A DNA stretch of 64,000 nucleotides from Thermothielavioides terrestris NRRL 8126 (Eukaryota > Ascomycota > Sordariomycetes > Sordariales > Chaetomiaceae). Each line of letters starts with the position of its first letter. Within the stretch, counting starts at the first letter, position 1. This document shows positions 23,190 to 34,847 of the stretch, one piece after another. The stretch is taken from the NCBI RefSeq assembly GCF_000226115.1, contig NC_016461.1, positions 1,860,001 through 1,924,000 on the forward strand, in the 5' to 3' direction. The position numbers were made by a program, and so were the translations under genes. The notes under the pieces were generated by a model. It worked only from the letters and a program-made list of their open reading frames with translations. It was not told the DNA's origin and made no database searches.

Positions 23190-24465
23190 TGTTGATGCCC
23201 GGAGCATGTTTGATGATGATGTGTGTCTGGTGATGAAAGAGGCGCGCACCTTCATCCAACATGGGGGTTGTCACCTCGGCCATCCCGTTACCCATCTCTT
23301 GGAGCGGTACTGTCCGCTGCCATGGTTAGCCGGGAACCCGAGCCGTTGGCCCACACTGCACCTGCCGCCCTCATGAGCAAACCAACGCGCCCACCCCTTG
23401 CCGTTGGGGATCATGACGCACACAACGACAACTCCTCTGCCGCAGACGTCCCTTGGTTCTCCTCTTGGTATGGTACATGTATAGGACATCCATAGAGGGA
23501 TTGGATCCTGGGGTCTCCGCATAGGCGTACCCGTTGATTTGGTCTCTTTGTTCCAAGCACCGAGGCAGATGGCGCGAGGTCGGTTGGCAAAAGTTCTGAT
23601 GCATCAGCTGTAACCATTTCTTGAGGAGGCTCATCCGTTCATTTGCGTGGCATGGGAATGGAATGGGGCACGGTGTCACTGGAAAAGGCTCATGGTTGGT
23701 CGGGCAGGTGGTGGAGTGACTGCGGCTTCGGAGTCAGGGCGCAAAGGGTATATGTACAGTACCTCTCCCATGAAGGGATGCTGGAAACCGGCCGCCGAGG
23801 GTTCCGGTCCCGCGTTGGATGGGGCGCTGGCAAATATGAAACCCCATAACTAAGGTATATACACTTGTACATAGATAATCGGAGAGCACGCAAGTGCTGT
23901 CTTTCTCTTTCTAGCCTCATAGTGTACATAAGCACCCTCACCCCGAGCCATAATTACGTAGTTATATTCCCGTGAGTTTGGAGGGTGTCTGCCGACCTCA
24001 CTCGTCGCGTCGACAACCCAGGCCAGGTAGAAGTTCGGCTAACCCGTTCAACTGATAATTACGTACACATACCAATAGCGGTCTCGCTCCGGTGGTCACA
24101 AGGGCGCAGCATGTCAGAGATCGGTGGTTTAGCGGGCTACACTCGGCTACCCTCGGGCCCGACACCGCGGTAACTATTGGCTTCTCCCTTATCAATGCCC
24201 TTGCAGCAGCTCCTACCACTGCTTGATTACACGGCATCTCAGTGGGCCCCTCTGCTGTTCTTCATGACCCTGTGGCTCCTTCGGCTCTCAAGTCGTTTTC
24301 CAGTTTGAACCTCAATTTCCAATTGCATTCTGTGCTGTATCAGTTCCATCCTCCCGAGTGGTCTGCACTGAAAATCTCCTGCCCCCCGGCGAGTTCGATC
24401 CCCGATTCCCAATTCCCCGCTTTCCGAACCGAACCCGCAATCTGCCGCTCCGAGCTCGGCCCGTC
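23190..24465. other. Intergenic before the aminotransferase gene
   Basis: About 1.3 kb without a recognisable gene. The chance frames have no consistent exon structure. The last 200 bases have many CCCC/GAACC tracts and are the likely leader of the downstream gene. Confidence 0.5.
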
Positions 24466-26525
24466 ATGCGGAGCGCTCTTCGGACCGGGACCGGTCCCAT
24501 CCGGCGCACCCCGCTCTCGACGCCGACCCGCCTTCACGCCGGCGTCCACGGCCTTGGGGTTCGGCTCGCGCGCGGGCCTCCAATTGCGTCTCTAAATGCG
24601 TCGCCGTCTTCGTGCTTCCACTCCAAATCCGCGGACCGCTCCGAAGCTCTGGGCTCGGCGGCCAAGCTTCCCGACGCGAAAACGGTGCCACCCGCGACGC
24701 CCCGAGAGCGCATCACCATCGCCGACATCAAGGAAAGGCGGGCCAAGGCCGGACGCCTGGTCGCGCCCACGGCAGCCTACAGTGATGCCGACATGTTCAA
24801 GGCTCCCGTGCGTGGACCCTAACCCTTGGTGTCAACCTTCCCTCCCTGAGTGGCTCCTTACCCCTATGCTTACCCCTATTTTCTGTAAACATTGCAAGTT
24901 GCGAGGTAGGAAATGGCTAATGTAAATGTACCTTCCGTTGCAAAATAGTCAACAGGGAAGCCCAAAGCCAAACGCTGGGACCGTAAGCCAAGCACCTTTT
25001 TTCTCCATCCCACACAAGCAGGCCACTAACACCACAGCCAGACCACCTCACCAAAGAATCTACCCTCCGCGAGCCCTGCAAGCTCAAGCAAGCTGCCAAG
25101 TACCTCAAACAACCCGGCCTGATCTCTCTCGGCGGCGGCCTCCCCTGCCCGGAGTACTTCCCCATCGCCTCGCTCGACCTGCGCATCCCCGTGCCGCCGC
25201 ACTTCTCCGAGTCCGCGACCGCCTCTCTCGGCGAGGACGCGCACATCGGCAAGTACGACGCCTCCTTATCAACCCCCGCGGCGCCTGAGTACGACCTCTC
25301 GATCGCGCTCAACTACGGGCAGGCCAACGGGTCGGCGCAGCTGACGCGCTTCGTGACGGAGCACACGGAGCTGGTGGGGGCGCCGCCGTACGCGGACTGG
25401 CGCACGAGCCTGACGGTGGGCAGCACGGGCGCGCTGGAGCAGGCGCTGCGCATGCTGTGCGACGGGCCGGGCCGCCGCGACGCCCTGCTGACCGAGGAGT
25501 TCTCCTTCTCGACCGCGCTCGAGACCGCCGCGCCGCTCGGCGTCGCCCTCGTCGGCGTCCCCATGGACGACCAGGGCCTGCTGCCCGAGAGCATGGACGC
25601 CATCCTCTCCCGCTGGGACCCCGCCGAGCGCGGCGGCGCCCGGAAGCCCCACGTGCTGTACACCGTGCCGTCGGGCCAGAACCCGACCGGCGCGACGCAG
25701 AGCGAGAGGAGGCGGCGGGAGATCTACGAGGTCGCGCGCAGGCATGATGTGTTTATCCTGGAGGACGAGCCGTACTATTACCTGCAGATGCAGCAGCCGG
25801 GCACGGAGCCGCCGCGGAGCGTGGACGAGTTCCTGGACGGGCTGATCCCGACGTATCTGAGCATGGACGTGGACGGGCGGGTGCTGCGCATGGATTCGTT
25901 CTCCAAGGTGGTCGTGCCCGGGTCGCGGCTGGGATGGATCACGGCGTCGGAGCAGATCGTGGAGCGGTTCATCCGGCACGCCGAGGTGGCGAACCAGGGA
26001 CCCAGCGGGTTCTCGCAGGTCATTCTGCACAAGCTGCTGGACGAGCGGTGGGGGCACGAGGGCTATCTGCGGTGGCTGATGCATCTGCGGATGGAGTACA
26101 CCAAGAGGAGGGATGTCATCGTCAAGGCGTGCGAGGAGTTCTTGCCCAGGGAGCTGGTCAGCTGGAATCCGCCGCAGGCGGGCATGTTTGTGAGTGCTCA
26201 GAACTCTTCCATCCCCTCTCCCGCCTTCCGTCCCCCCCGGTCAGCTATGCTCACATGATGTGTGTGGCAGCACTGGCTGAAGGTCAACCACGAGCTCCAC
26301 CCGCATGCGTCGACCAAGAGCATCCTGGAGATGGAAGAGGAGATCTTTAACCGCTGCATCGCGAAGGGCGTGCTCGTTGCTCGCGGTTCCTGGTTCCGGG
26401 CCGAGCAGAATGCGCCGCCTTCTGGGCTGTACTTCCGGACCACCTTTGCGGCGGCAACGCCAGAGAACATGACGGAGGCTATCAGGCGGCTGGGGGAGGC
26501 GGTCAGGGAGAGTTTCAAGATGTGA
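24466..26525 (+). CDS. ARO8: Aromatic/2-aminoadipate aminotransferase (class I/II, PLP)
   Basis: Four exons (24466-24807, 24949-24982, 25042-26189, 26271-26525) give 592 residues. The fold-type I landmarks are clear: ISLGGGLPCPEYFP at the substrate end, YGQANGSAQLTRFV, the PLP phosphate loop VGSTGALEQALRM, VPSGQNPTGAT, EDEPYYYLQM with the ring-binding Asp and Tyr, and SFSKVVVPGSRLGW carrying the Schiff-base lysine near residue 413. It most resembles yeast Aro8 and fungal aromatic aminotransferases, which act on Phe, Tyr, Trp, kynurenine or 2-aminoadipate. The exact substrate cannot be read from sequence. The N-terminal 90 residues are an Arg/Ser/Thr/Pro-rich extension, about as long as the excess over the usual 500 residues and suggestive of mitochondrial import. 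Exon 2 is only 34 nt; its acceptor at 24947-24948 was chosen because it keeps frame into KRWDHHLTKES. Confidence 0.92.
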
Positions 26526-27003
26526 TGGATCGGTGTTTTTAGCTGGTGATGAGGGTGAAGTTGGTGTCTATTTGGACGTCAGCGGTTCCACGAGCATAGA
26601 TAGCATCGCGCTGATACCTTACCTAGACAACGAGCCTGAATCGATGCCTTCAGTATGAGAAATCGGCATACAACGCGGACCTGCAAAGGTGAGCAAACAC
26701 CAGCCGAGCACTGGCAAGTGGCCACACCTTCCGTCAGACACACTGTCGAGTTTGTCTCATTTCCTGTTGCTTTGTTCAGCGCCAACTTTGTCATAACACA
26801 GTGAGACGGCAAAGACGCGTCCCAGTCAAAATATGTCCAACCGCCCTATGATCATACATTACACCTGCCATCCTCATGGAAACCCGGCCCAAATATCCAG
26901 AACTGAACCCATCATACTTCATATACAACGTAGTTACCGTACCCACCCACACACACATCATTTGTTGCTAAACAAACGACCCCATCCACCAGGCCCGCCC
27001 GTT
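26526..27003. other. Convergent intergenic between aminotransferase and P450
   Basis: About 480 bp between two stop codons. I see no gene; it should hold both 3' ends. Confidence 0.5.
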
Positions 27004-28978
27004 TCACTTCTCCCCCTGGCCCTGCCCCTGCCCGAGCCCGAGCCCGCCAGCAGCCTCCCAGAAGGCGACCCTGACCCCGTCGCCAGGCTGCAGGACGATG
27101 TCGGCCCTGAGCGTCGGCTCGCCGGGGGGCATGTGGCTGTCGAGGCGGCCGTACCGCTGGAACAGGCGGGTCAGCACGTAGGCCATCTCGGTCAGGGCGA
27201 ACTGCTGGCCGATGCAGATGCGCGGCCCGCCGTTGAAGGGAATGTACTGCCACGGCCGCGGCTGCCAGCGCTGCCACCGCTCCGGGCTGAACGCGTCGAC
27301 GGGCGCGAAGTCGGCGCTCGGCGCCGGGTACAGGTCCGCCCGCCGCTGCATCACCAGCGTCGAGTACGCGATCGGCGTGTCCTTGAGCACCTTGATCGGC
27401 TGCGTCCCGTCGGGCCCGCCGCCCCGCGGCAGCGTGGTGTCTTTCAGCGCGAGGCGGACGCTGAGACAATGGGTTAGTACCTATGCGGTGGGTGGGTGTT
27501 TAAAGTGGGATTGGGTGGGTTAAGGGGGTTAGAGAAGGGGGGGGGGGGGGGGGTGGGGGGTGGGGAAAACAACGTACTTGAAGGGAACGACCGGGTACAG
27601 ACGCAGGGTCTCGTTCATGACGTTCTGCAGGTACTTCATGCTCTTGAGGTCGTCGTAGGTCGGGGGGCGGGTGGGCCCGACGACGGAGAGGATCTCGGCG
27701 CGCAGCTTCGCCAGCACGTCCGGGTGGCGGGCCAGCTCGTAGATGGTCCACGACAGGGTGCAGGCGGTGGTGTCGCGGCCGGCCAGCAGCACGGCGATCA
27801 GCTGGTCGCGCAGCACCTGGCGGTCGCGCGTGTAGCCGGCGAGGGCGTGCAGGAACGTGTAGCCGGCGTCGCTCTTGGTCTTGCCGGCCAGCTCGTCCGG
27901 GCTGAGGCGCAGCGTGCGCTCGATGTACTGGTTGATGAAGTTGTTGATGACCTTCATGCCCTGCCGGAACGTGTGGCGCGGGATGAGCATGTTGAGGGCG
28001 CCGGCGCGGGATACGAGGCTTTGTATCCGCTGGACCTCGGCGAAGGCTTCGGCAAACTCTTGACGGGGGTTGCTGGCGAGCGTTGGGGGGTTAACCGCAC
28101 GCTATCCTCATCGCGGTGTGCTGGACCGGCACGACAACATACCTGAGTGACTTGACGTCGTGGCCCAAGAGGAAGTCGGTGGCGGCGTCCAGGGTGTAGC
28201 GAAAGAAGAGATCGCTGATGTCGACGGGCCTCCCGTTGCCGGCCTCGATGTCAACGGCCTGGTGTTCGCCGTTGAGGGCCCCCCCGTTGGCAACTACCGA
28301 ACCACGTTAACTGCGGTGCTCTTGGACGGCCATCAAGGGGCACGAAGGAGGTGAAACATAAATAGCTTACTCGCGCGGAACAGGGTCTGAATGTGACTCT
28401 CAAAGACATGCAAGTCGCTGACGCGGTCCTTGATGAACTGCGGCCGCAGCAGCTGGCGGCTGTCGTGCCAGAGGGCGCCGTCGGTGGTGAAGATGCTATC
28501 GCCGAGGAAGGCCTTCCACTCTCTGTGGAAGGGCTCGCCCTTGCCGTAGTCACCAAACTGCGTCGCCAGGATGGCTTTGATGTTCTCGTGGTCGATGGTG
28601 AAGACGATGTGGCGGCCGGCAATGCAGCCCTCGGCCGTCAAAGCGCGGACCTCGCTGAACATCTTCTTCCAGAAGGCGAGGTTCTGGTTGGCCATGGCCG
28701 CGCGAACGCCGTTGTAGAGAAAGTCGACGCCTGCGTGGCGGCATGAGCCCCCGCCGTGTGGACTATCGAGGAGACACGGGGATCATGGCGTGCTCACCGA
28801 ACGGCGCCACCGACTTGATCTTGGGTGCCCTTGCGCCCGGCATCCTGGCCAACTTCATCTCCTTCCATGCCGGCCTCACCACGACGGCAAAGAGCATGTA
28901 GGCCAGGAGCAGGCCCGGCGCGAGGACCAGAGCCGACTTGACCGAGACATGCTCGACGAGTGCTTCGACGAGCCCCAT
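27004..28978 (-). CDS. Cytochrome P450, CYP52-like
   Basis: Five exons on the minus strand (28978-28798, 28730-28371, 28293-28143, 28072-27578, 27460-27004) encode 547 residues, with phases 1, 1, 2 and 2. An N-terminal membrane anchor (ALVLAPGLLLAYMLFAVVV) sets it in the ER. Other marks are the I-helix LLAGRDTTA near residue 324, the K-helix ETLRLYP near 384, and the heme loop FNGGPRICIGQQFAL near 469 with the thiolate cysteine. That FNGGPRxCIGQQ form and the spacing are typical of CYP52 and its relatives, terminal hydroxylases of alkanes and fatty acids. Related fungal families share the loop, so the substrate is only suggested. The last intron contains a G/C homopolymer run (about 27536-27558). 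No cluster partner lies next to it: the neighbours are an aminotransferase and a hexosaminidase. Confidence 0.93.
27536..27567. repeat. Poly-G tract inside a P450 intron
   Basis: On the plus strand this is a nearly unbroken run of G with two T interruptions; read in the sense of the P450 gene it is poly-C inside intron 4, 15-40 nt after the donor. It is a likely site of length error in sequencing and of replication slippage. Confidence 0.8.
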
Positions 28979-30802
28979 GATGAACCGATCTGCGCAAACG
29001 TTCAACAACGTGCCTCCCAGGAAAGGCGTCCGGAGTACAAGTACTCGAGAGTTGGCCGGCCAGTTGACAAGGCCAGACAGCGGATCGGCAGTTGACCCGG
29101 GGGAAGGAGGCAACGGGGGAGGGGGGAAACGGTGAATCCTTGTCGGGCGACGCCCTCGAGTGACGCGATGCAGGCCTTTCAGATGGTACTATGTATATAT
29201 GCTGTGTACCACGTACGTGGAACACGACAGACGGTGAGAGCCCGGCCGGCCGTTAGGAGGTTGAAAGGGCCAGGGGGCCCTCCTAACTGTTTGCGTCACG
29301 ACAGCAATTGTCCCAGGAGAACGGCCGCGAGGGACCCGGCAGCGATTCGACTTGTTGATAGCTGGCCTGTGGAAATGTCGGACTTCACACAAGTCCGAAT
29401 GGCCAGGTAGTCGGCCTACATATGTAGTGTCAAGGGGTGGAGGGCAGTTGCATTCTTGAGCCTTGGATGGACCCTGGGACGGGAGAGGGCGGAGTGCATC
29501 CGGCCTTATGATTTCGGGATGCACCAGTGTGACATGTCGTGCATTCTCGGCACAAAATTGGGCCATTTTGGTGGATACGGGGAGCCCTGTCGAACGTTCC
29601 AAGGCAGGTTTGGGGAGGGGCTGGAGGAGAAGCGTCCGATGTCCGTCTGCACAAGCTAGTGTATGTACCACAGCACACAGTACACTCCACTACGGAGTGT
29701 ATTCGAGACCGTAGCGAAGAGGAACCCCACGATTGCCGGGCCGGGTTCCACCGCGAATCTTTCCTCGCGTGTACTTTGAACCGTGTCCGCGGACCCCGTC
29801 CCACGCTACACATGTCCTTGTAAATGGCTATACGTCAGTAATAGCCTCCACGACTTCTGCGGAAGTTCGAGAAGGCGAGATGACCTTATGAGCCAGGTCG
29901 GAGGCGGCAGGGCGAGCGAGCACCCACCTGCCCAGTAGTATACAGCACACTAATACCGAGGCTCGACTACTACCGAGGCTCGTTTGGTGGTGCTGTTGCA
30001 TCATCCACATGCCCCCTCAACACTGCGCTTGCGATGGGCGGAAAAAATCCGGGCAGGTACAGTAGGGTGAACGGTTTGCCTTGCCAGGTTTCTTCCCACT
30101 TCCCACCCCACCTTCCCGGAATGTTGTGTACGTAAGGTATGTAGATCTGAGGCTGACTCTGGGCAAAACTTGCTTGAGTCCAATGAAGATGTCGAGATTG
30201 CCGAAGCTCACGGATGGTACACAGTACGCTGTCCGTGTTCACATTCTTGCGCTTAGTCTTCCGTGCGAGTATGCGGAATTACACTGCGCAGTACTTGTTT
30301 CCAGGAATTGGGCCGGAGAAGGATATGGGTCAGTTGAAGCTACCGCTTTACTCCGTATACACTGCAGTGTGCACGTGGCGTCTCGGCCGCTTCTCTGCCG
30401 CCTCGCGTGCCTGAGTAACGGTCCGACACTGAGCACAAAGGGGCTAGCCAGGGGCACGGCAGGGAGAAACACGAGGACGGGATGTTTGTTGCTTGACGTG
30501 CCGTTGGCAGCAGAACAAAAGGGAGAAAAAGAGGTGAACAGGTATGGAATATTATCTACGGATAGACTGTCTACGCCGCGCGGCCAAGCCAATGGCGTCG
30601 GATATCCCCCACCCACCGTTACGGGTGTGCTCCGAGAGTCGACACACCCTTTCCGGAAACACACCGAGCGGCCATTTTGGGCCTAGCCCCTTCAGAACTG
30701 TTGACGCCGAACGAACCATGCCAGACGTAGAGTAGGCAGTGAGAAAAAGAAAACTGGCGGAAAAAAAAAGCCAAAGAGAGACGGCACCTCGTCTAGCACC
30801 GC
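28979..30802. other. Intergenic upstream of P450
   Basis: About 1.8 kb between the P450 start and the hexosaminidase stop, with both genes on the minus strand. No reading frame looks like a protein. It holds two elements of the TACGGAGT kind (29691-29700, 30348-30360). The left part is the P450 promoter and the right part the hexosaminidase 3' region. Confidence 0.5.
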
Positions 30803-32758
30803 TCACGCCGGCCAATTGCACTCCTCGGGCGAGCCCTGCGTGCAGAAGGTCATCTGCACGGGCGACGCGCCGACGCCGCGCAGCACCATCCTCTCGCGGA
30901 ACTCGTTCAGGCGCGGGGCGGCCTCGAGCTGGCTGCGGTTCTGGCCGGATGCGTCGGTGCGGCCGGACCAGAGCACCTCGCCGGCGGCGCTGGCGCGCGG
31001 CCACACGAGCGAGTCGAAGTTGACCGGGTCGATGGTCTCGCTCCAGACGGCCACCTCGCCGCCCAGCACCAGCTTCGCCTCTTCCGGCGTCAGGTTCGCC
31101 GTCGGGTCGTGCGAGTAGATCAGCCGCCAGCTCTTGGTCGGGCCGCACCAGTCGTTGAACGGGTAGCCGACGTCGAAGGCCGCGCCGTTGCCGAAGTTGA
31201 TCCACTGCCCGCGCCCGCAGTCGAGGTACTGGCAGGAGAAGACCGTTGTGTCAGCGAAGGAACGTAGTGTTTTCCTACAAAAACATCCAACGACGAAAAT
31301 CGAAAAAAAAAAAAGGAAAAAAAAATAAAAATAAAAATTGCTTACCAAGAAATTGTAGTCGCTGTCGATCACCTGAAGGCCCATGCCGGTCAGCTTCTTG
31401 ACCGAGTCGCCGCCGAGCCACGACTGCACGACCGTGTCCTTGCCGAGCGTGATGTTCCAGTCGAGCGGGATCTCCTCCCACGTCATGGGCGTCAGGCCGG
31501 CCTTGCGCACGCGCGCGTGCTGCGCGTCGATGAACTTCTGCAGCAGCGGCTGCAGCACCTCGGACGAGTTGGACCGGACGCCGTCGTCGAGCATCGAGTC
31601 GTTCTTGTTGAGCTCGTCGCCGCCCGTGTGGAAGTAGGCCGCGTACGGCGCCAGGCGCGGCAGCAGGTCGTCGAACAGCTTCTCGACGAAGGCGTCCACG
31701 GCGGTGCTGTTGAGCTTGAAGGCGCCGCACGGCGGCTCGTTGCACCACCAGTAGTACGGCAGCTGGTCGTAGGCCACGATGAGGTCCGGGTGAGAGAGCG
31801 ACACGACGCCGATGTGACCCGGCATGTCGATCTCGAAGTAGACCTCGACGCCGCGCTCGGCGCCGTACTGTTGGATCGTGGCCACGTCTTCGGGCGAGTA
31901 GGTCTGGCTCGGGTGGTAGGCGCCCTTGGCCGCCAGCTCGGGCATCGAGGGGATCACGAGCGGCCACGACTGCGAGTCGGTCACGTGCACGTGCAGCCGG
32001 TTGAGCTTGTTCCAGGCCATGGCGTCGATGGTGCGCAGGATGTCGGGCACGGGGAAGAAGTTGCGGGCCGTGTCGATCATGACGCCGCGGTGCGGGAACT
32101 TGGGCGCGTCCTGGATCGACACGGGCGCGTACGGCGTGTACCAGAAGGGGCCGGCCGAGTGCTGGTAGAAGAGCTGGCTGAAGGTCTCGAGCCCGCGGAG
32201 GACGCCGATCGACGAGACGGCCGTCAGCTTGACGTCGCCGCTGTCGCTCACGGTCAGGTTGTACGACTCGTCAACCTCGCCGGCCAGCGGCTTGAAGGTG
32301 CTGGCCTGGTCCTTTCCCGTCTGCACGATCTGCAGCGTGTTCAGCCATTTCTGGCCCTTCCGCAGGTCGGGCTCGAACTGGGACCCGGGCTTGTGCAGCT
32401 TCCAGGGCACGAATTTGCTGCCGAAGATGGCGGAGAGCGTGCGAGACACTCCCGCCTGGACCACCTCCTTGCTGCTCAACTTCTGCGGCGCATATCCCGC
32501 GGTGTACGGAAGCTGTTGGTACATGACATGTTCAGTATCCAGTCCCGCCGCGGGATATGCTGCATAGAGGGAAGAGCAAGGGGCAGGAGAAGAAGAAGAC
32601 CAGCATACAAATTCGCCATTGTAGGTGACTTTGATGTTTTGGTGCAGGTACAGGACCGAGCTGCCGTTGCTGTACTTCTGCGGCGCGGGCCAGACTGCCG
32701 CGACAGGACTGAGGGCGAGGAGAAAGAGCGAGAGACTCGAAAATGCCGATGACAACAT
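30803..32758 (-). CDS. Secreted N-acetyl-beta-hexosaminidase (GH20)
   Basis: Three exons on the minus strand (32758-32609, 32512-31346, 31228-30803) give 580 residues. A hydrophobic signal peptide (SLSLFLLALSPVAA) precedes VWPAPQKYSNGSSVLYL, the start of the GH20b domain. The catalytic domain shows HRGVMIDTARNFFPV, HVTDSQSWPL, YFEIDMPGH and, near residue 346, HTGGDELNKND, where the Asp-Glu pair stabilises the oxazolinium and donates the proton. The C-terminal part has WEEIPLDWNI, VQSWLGG and WSGRTDAS. It splits N-acetylglucosamine from chitooligomers outside the cell. Both introns are multiples of three (96 and 117 nt) and contain no in-frame stop, so an unspliced message would still read through. 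The 117-nt one has a long T-rich stretch. I removed them because the donors, branch sites and acceptors are good and the inserted residues do not fit the fold. Confidence 0.94.
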   Translation of the reverse strand: MLSSAFSSLSLFLLALSPVAAVWPAPQKYSNGSSVLYLHQNIKVTYNGEFVCWSSSSPAPCSSLYAAYPAAGLDTEHVMYQQLPYTAGYAPQKLSSKEVVQAGVSRTLSAIFGSKFVPWKLHKPGSQFEPDLRKGQKWLNTLQIVQTGKDQASTFKPLAGEVDESYNLTVSDSGDVKLTAVSSIGVLRGLETFSQLFYQHSAGPFWYTPYAPVSIQDAPKFPHRGVMIDTARNFFPVPDILRTIDAMAWNKLNRLHVHVTDSQSWPLVIPSMPELAAKGAYHPSQTYSPEDVATIQQYGAERGVEVYFEIDMPGHIGVVSLSHPDLIVAYDQLPYYWWCNEPPCGAFKLNSTAVDAFVEKLFDDLLPRLAPYAAYFHTGGDELNKNDSMLDDGVRSNSSEVLQPLLQKFIDAQHARVRKAGLTPMTWEEIPLDWNITLGKDTVVQSWLGGDSVKKLTGMGLQVIDSDYNFLVSNFYFYFFFLFFFSIFVVGCFCRKTLRSFADTTVFSCQYLDCGRGQWINFGNGAAFDVGYPFNDWCGPTKSWRLIYSHDPTANLTPEEAKLVLGGEVAVWSETIDPVNFDSLVWPRASAAGEVLWSGRTDASGQNRSQLEAAPRLNEFRERMVLRGVGASPVQMTFCTQGSPEECNWPA

Positions 32759-34847
32759 CTTGAAGGCTAATACGACCCAAGAGGAAAGCAGTACGGGAAA
32801 TCGCGGGGCGGCGATGCCCGACTGGATATTTGAATGCTGGGTAGAAGCAAGCAGGGCACAAGGGGAGGCTGGAATGTGTATAAAGCCTTTTGTTTCCCCT
32901 TCGGGGGTGTTTAGATGATTAGTGTAGCATGGTTATTAAAGTGACAGCAAGCAGAGGTGGTTGGTTGGCTGAGAGGACCCCCAATCAAAAAGACCATGCT
33001 CTGGCACCGTTGCACAGGTTGGTTGCAGCCCGATGGCGGATAACCAGATGGATGGGAATGGAATGGAATGGGAGCTCAATGCCGGGCGGGCTGTTGCCCT
33101 GCGGCACGACTGCAGGCTGCTGCGGCTTGCAAACGGACCGATCCACGGGGCCGGAGAGTGCAAGGGTCAGCTGCTGTCAAGGTACCTGGTGGGAAGAGAG
33201 CACGGGGTACACTTCGGGAAGGTGCTGACCCGAGTCAAGCTGTTCTTTGTACGTGGCGCAACGTTACCTTGCCCTTCTGCCCCTCGATTCTGCTAGCCTG
33301 GCGGGGACAAGACGGGGAACGGCTTCGTTGGTTTATTCAATGAGAGCAACGCCACACGTAGGAGAGTAGGGTAAGAATCCTTTCACAATCCGATGCAGAA
33401 GACCAGCGGGTAGAAGTCCAATTTGACGCCGGTCAGAGGCGCGCAACTTCCCTTGGGGACCACTGACTCGTAATTCTTGGGCCAGGTCACCAGGAACGCC
33501 TTCCAAACAAGGGAGATCTGCAGACGATCTACAAGTGGGAACTTGTGGCTGGTGGACGCCACAACTTGGCCATGCAGCTCACTGATCATGTCCAGGACAC
33601 ACGCAGTGTGTGATGTAACCACTTCCTCTCCGCAGCATTCAGGCCAATGTGATGGGCTGTTGAGTTGGAGGGACACAAGATCAAAAGATGCTGCAATGAC
33701 ATTGTGTACGGAGTACAACCACTCGATGCAAAGCAACCCCGGAGACCAACCTTTCCAGCCAGATATCCAATCGCGAATGAATCGAGGATCCACTTGGCCC
33801 AACTGAAAGATAGAGAACCCTTGCGATGCAGTGCGAGTTGCAAGGTTGCAACAGCTTCCGTGTTGTTGCAACCTCGTGGAATCGTGGGGTGGAGAGGGGG
33901 TAAGCATCGTGCCGCCGCATGCCAAAAGGGAAAGGTACTGGCGAGGAAGCGACATGGAAACCGACCATCAGCGGGCATCCTGGCTTGACTTCGGCACCTC
34001 TGAAGTGTTGCTGCTATGTAAAACAAAAAAGCAACTAACAGCCAGAATGCTGCATGTGAGCCCCGCACGCTGGCATCCGTTCATATACTGAGCAAGCGGC
34101 CTCGGTCAAACAGCACGCTGCTTTGTTCGTGGCTCCGGAGCCAATTGTTGGGTTTGGATTGGCTTTGGGAGACGTCAGCGTGCATGAGCAGATCTCACAT
34201 GTAGTCAATGAACAAACTGCTGGCCGGCTTCCCCGTCACTCGATGTCAAGGTGGTCCCAGGCGCGATATCTGAGCTCAGAATACCCCAGGATGGAGAAAG
34301 CAAAGAAAGCCTTCATGATGAATGTGGCTAATGAATAAGGATTACAAACTGACGGTGAATTCTGGACAGGGTAAAGTACGAAGGAGGCAGCAAGGCGGGT
34401 GTCCATGGTTATGACTCAGCAGTTGAAGTCCGTCCGTCGGAACTGAGCCACAGGGAGAGGAAGGTAAGGCAGTGACCGATCTGAAGCACGTGATATTTCG
34501 CCACTGGCAAATGCACCAGCCACTAACAAGCACCATGCTCCTGGTTGTCGAGCGAAGTCTCGGCGCCACGCCTCGAATCTTAAAATCTGCAGCCTCCAGC
34601 TACCACCAACGACGACCACGACCGATTTGGTTCGCGTTGCATCCGCGCAGGACAACGTGTTCCTCATACCGCCCTCCTTCTGGTTGATTCCGGCGAGTTC
34701 CATTCGAGCCTCTTTGCGCGCGCACACACGAGATTTACCCCGTCGCGTCTCGAGAGGAGGCAGTCCGTTCATTTAGCAGCAGGCGTCCAGCTTGCTTTGC
34801 CCCCATCGCTTTTCGACCTCAAACCACCATCGAACCGCTCCATCGCC
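32759..34847. other. Divergent intergenic between hexosaminidase and NAB2
   Basis: About 2.1 kb. Its ends hold the two promoters. A GTACGGAGTAC element lies at 33707-33717. On the minus strand 33383-33955 is an open frame of 190 codons with balanced composition that might be a real gene, but it has no motif I know and no clear start context. Nothing else is visible. Confidence 0.4.

Noticed and set aside
31517..32752. 411-codon open frame on the plus strand
   Set aside because: It is the antisense shadow of the GH20 hexosaminidase; composition is Val/Arg/Gly/His-heavy and without family features.
24000..33000. P450, aminotransferase and hexosaminidase as a biosynthetic cluster
   Set aside because: There is no backbone synthase, transporter or cluster regulator nearby, and the P450 is of the alkane/fatty-acid type.
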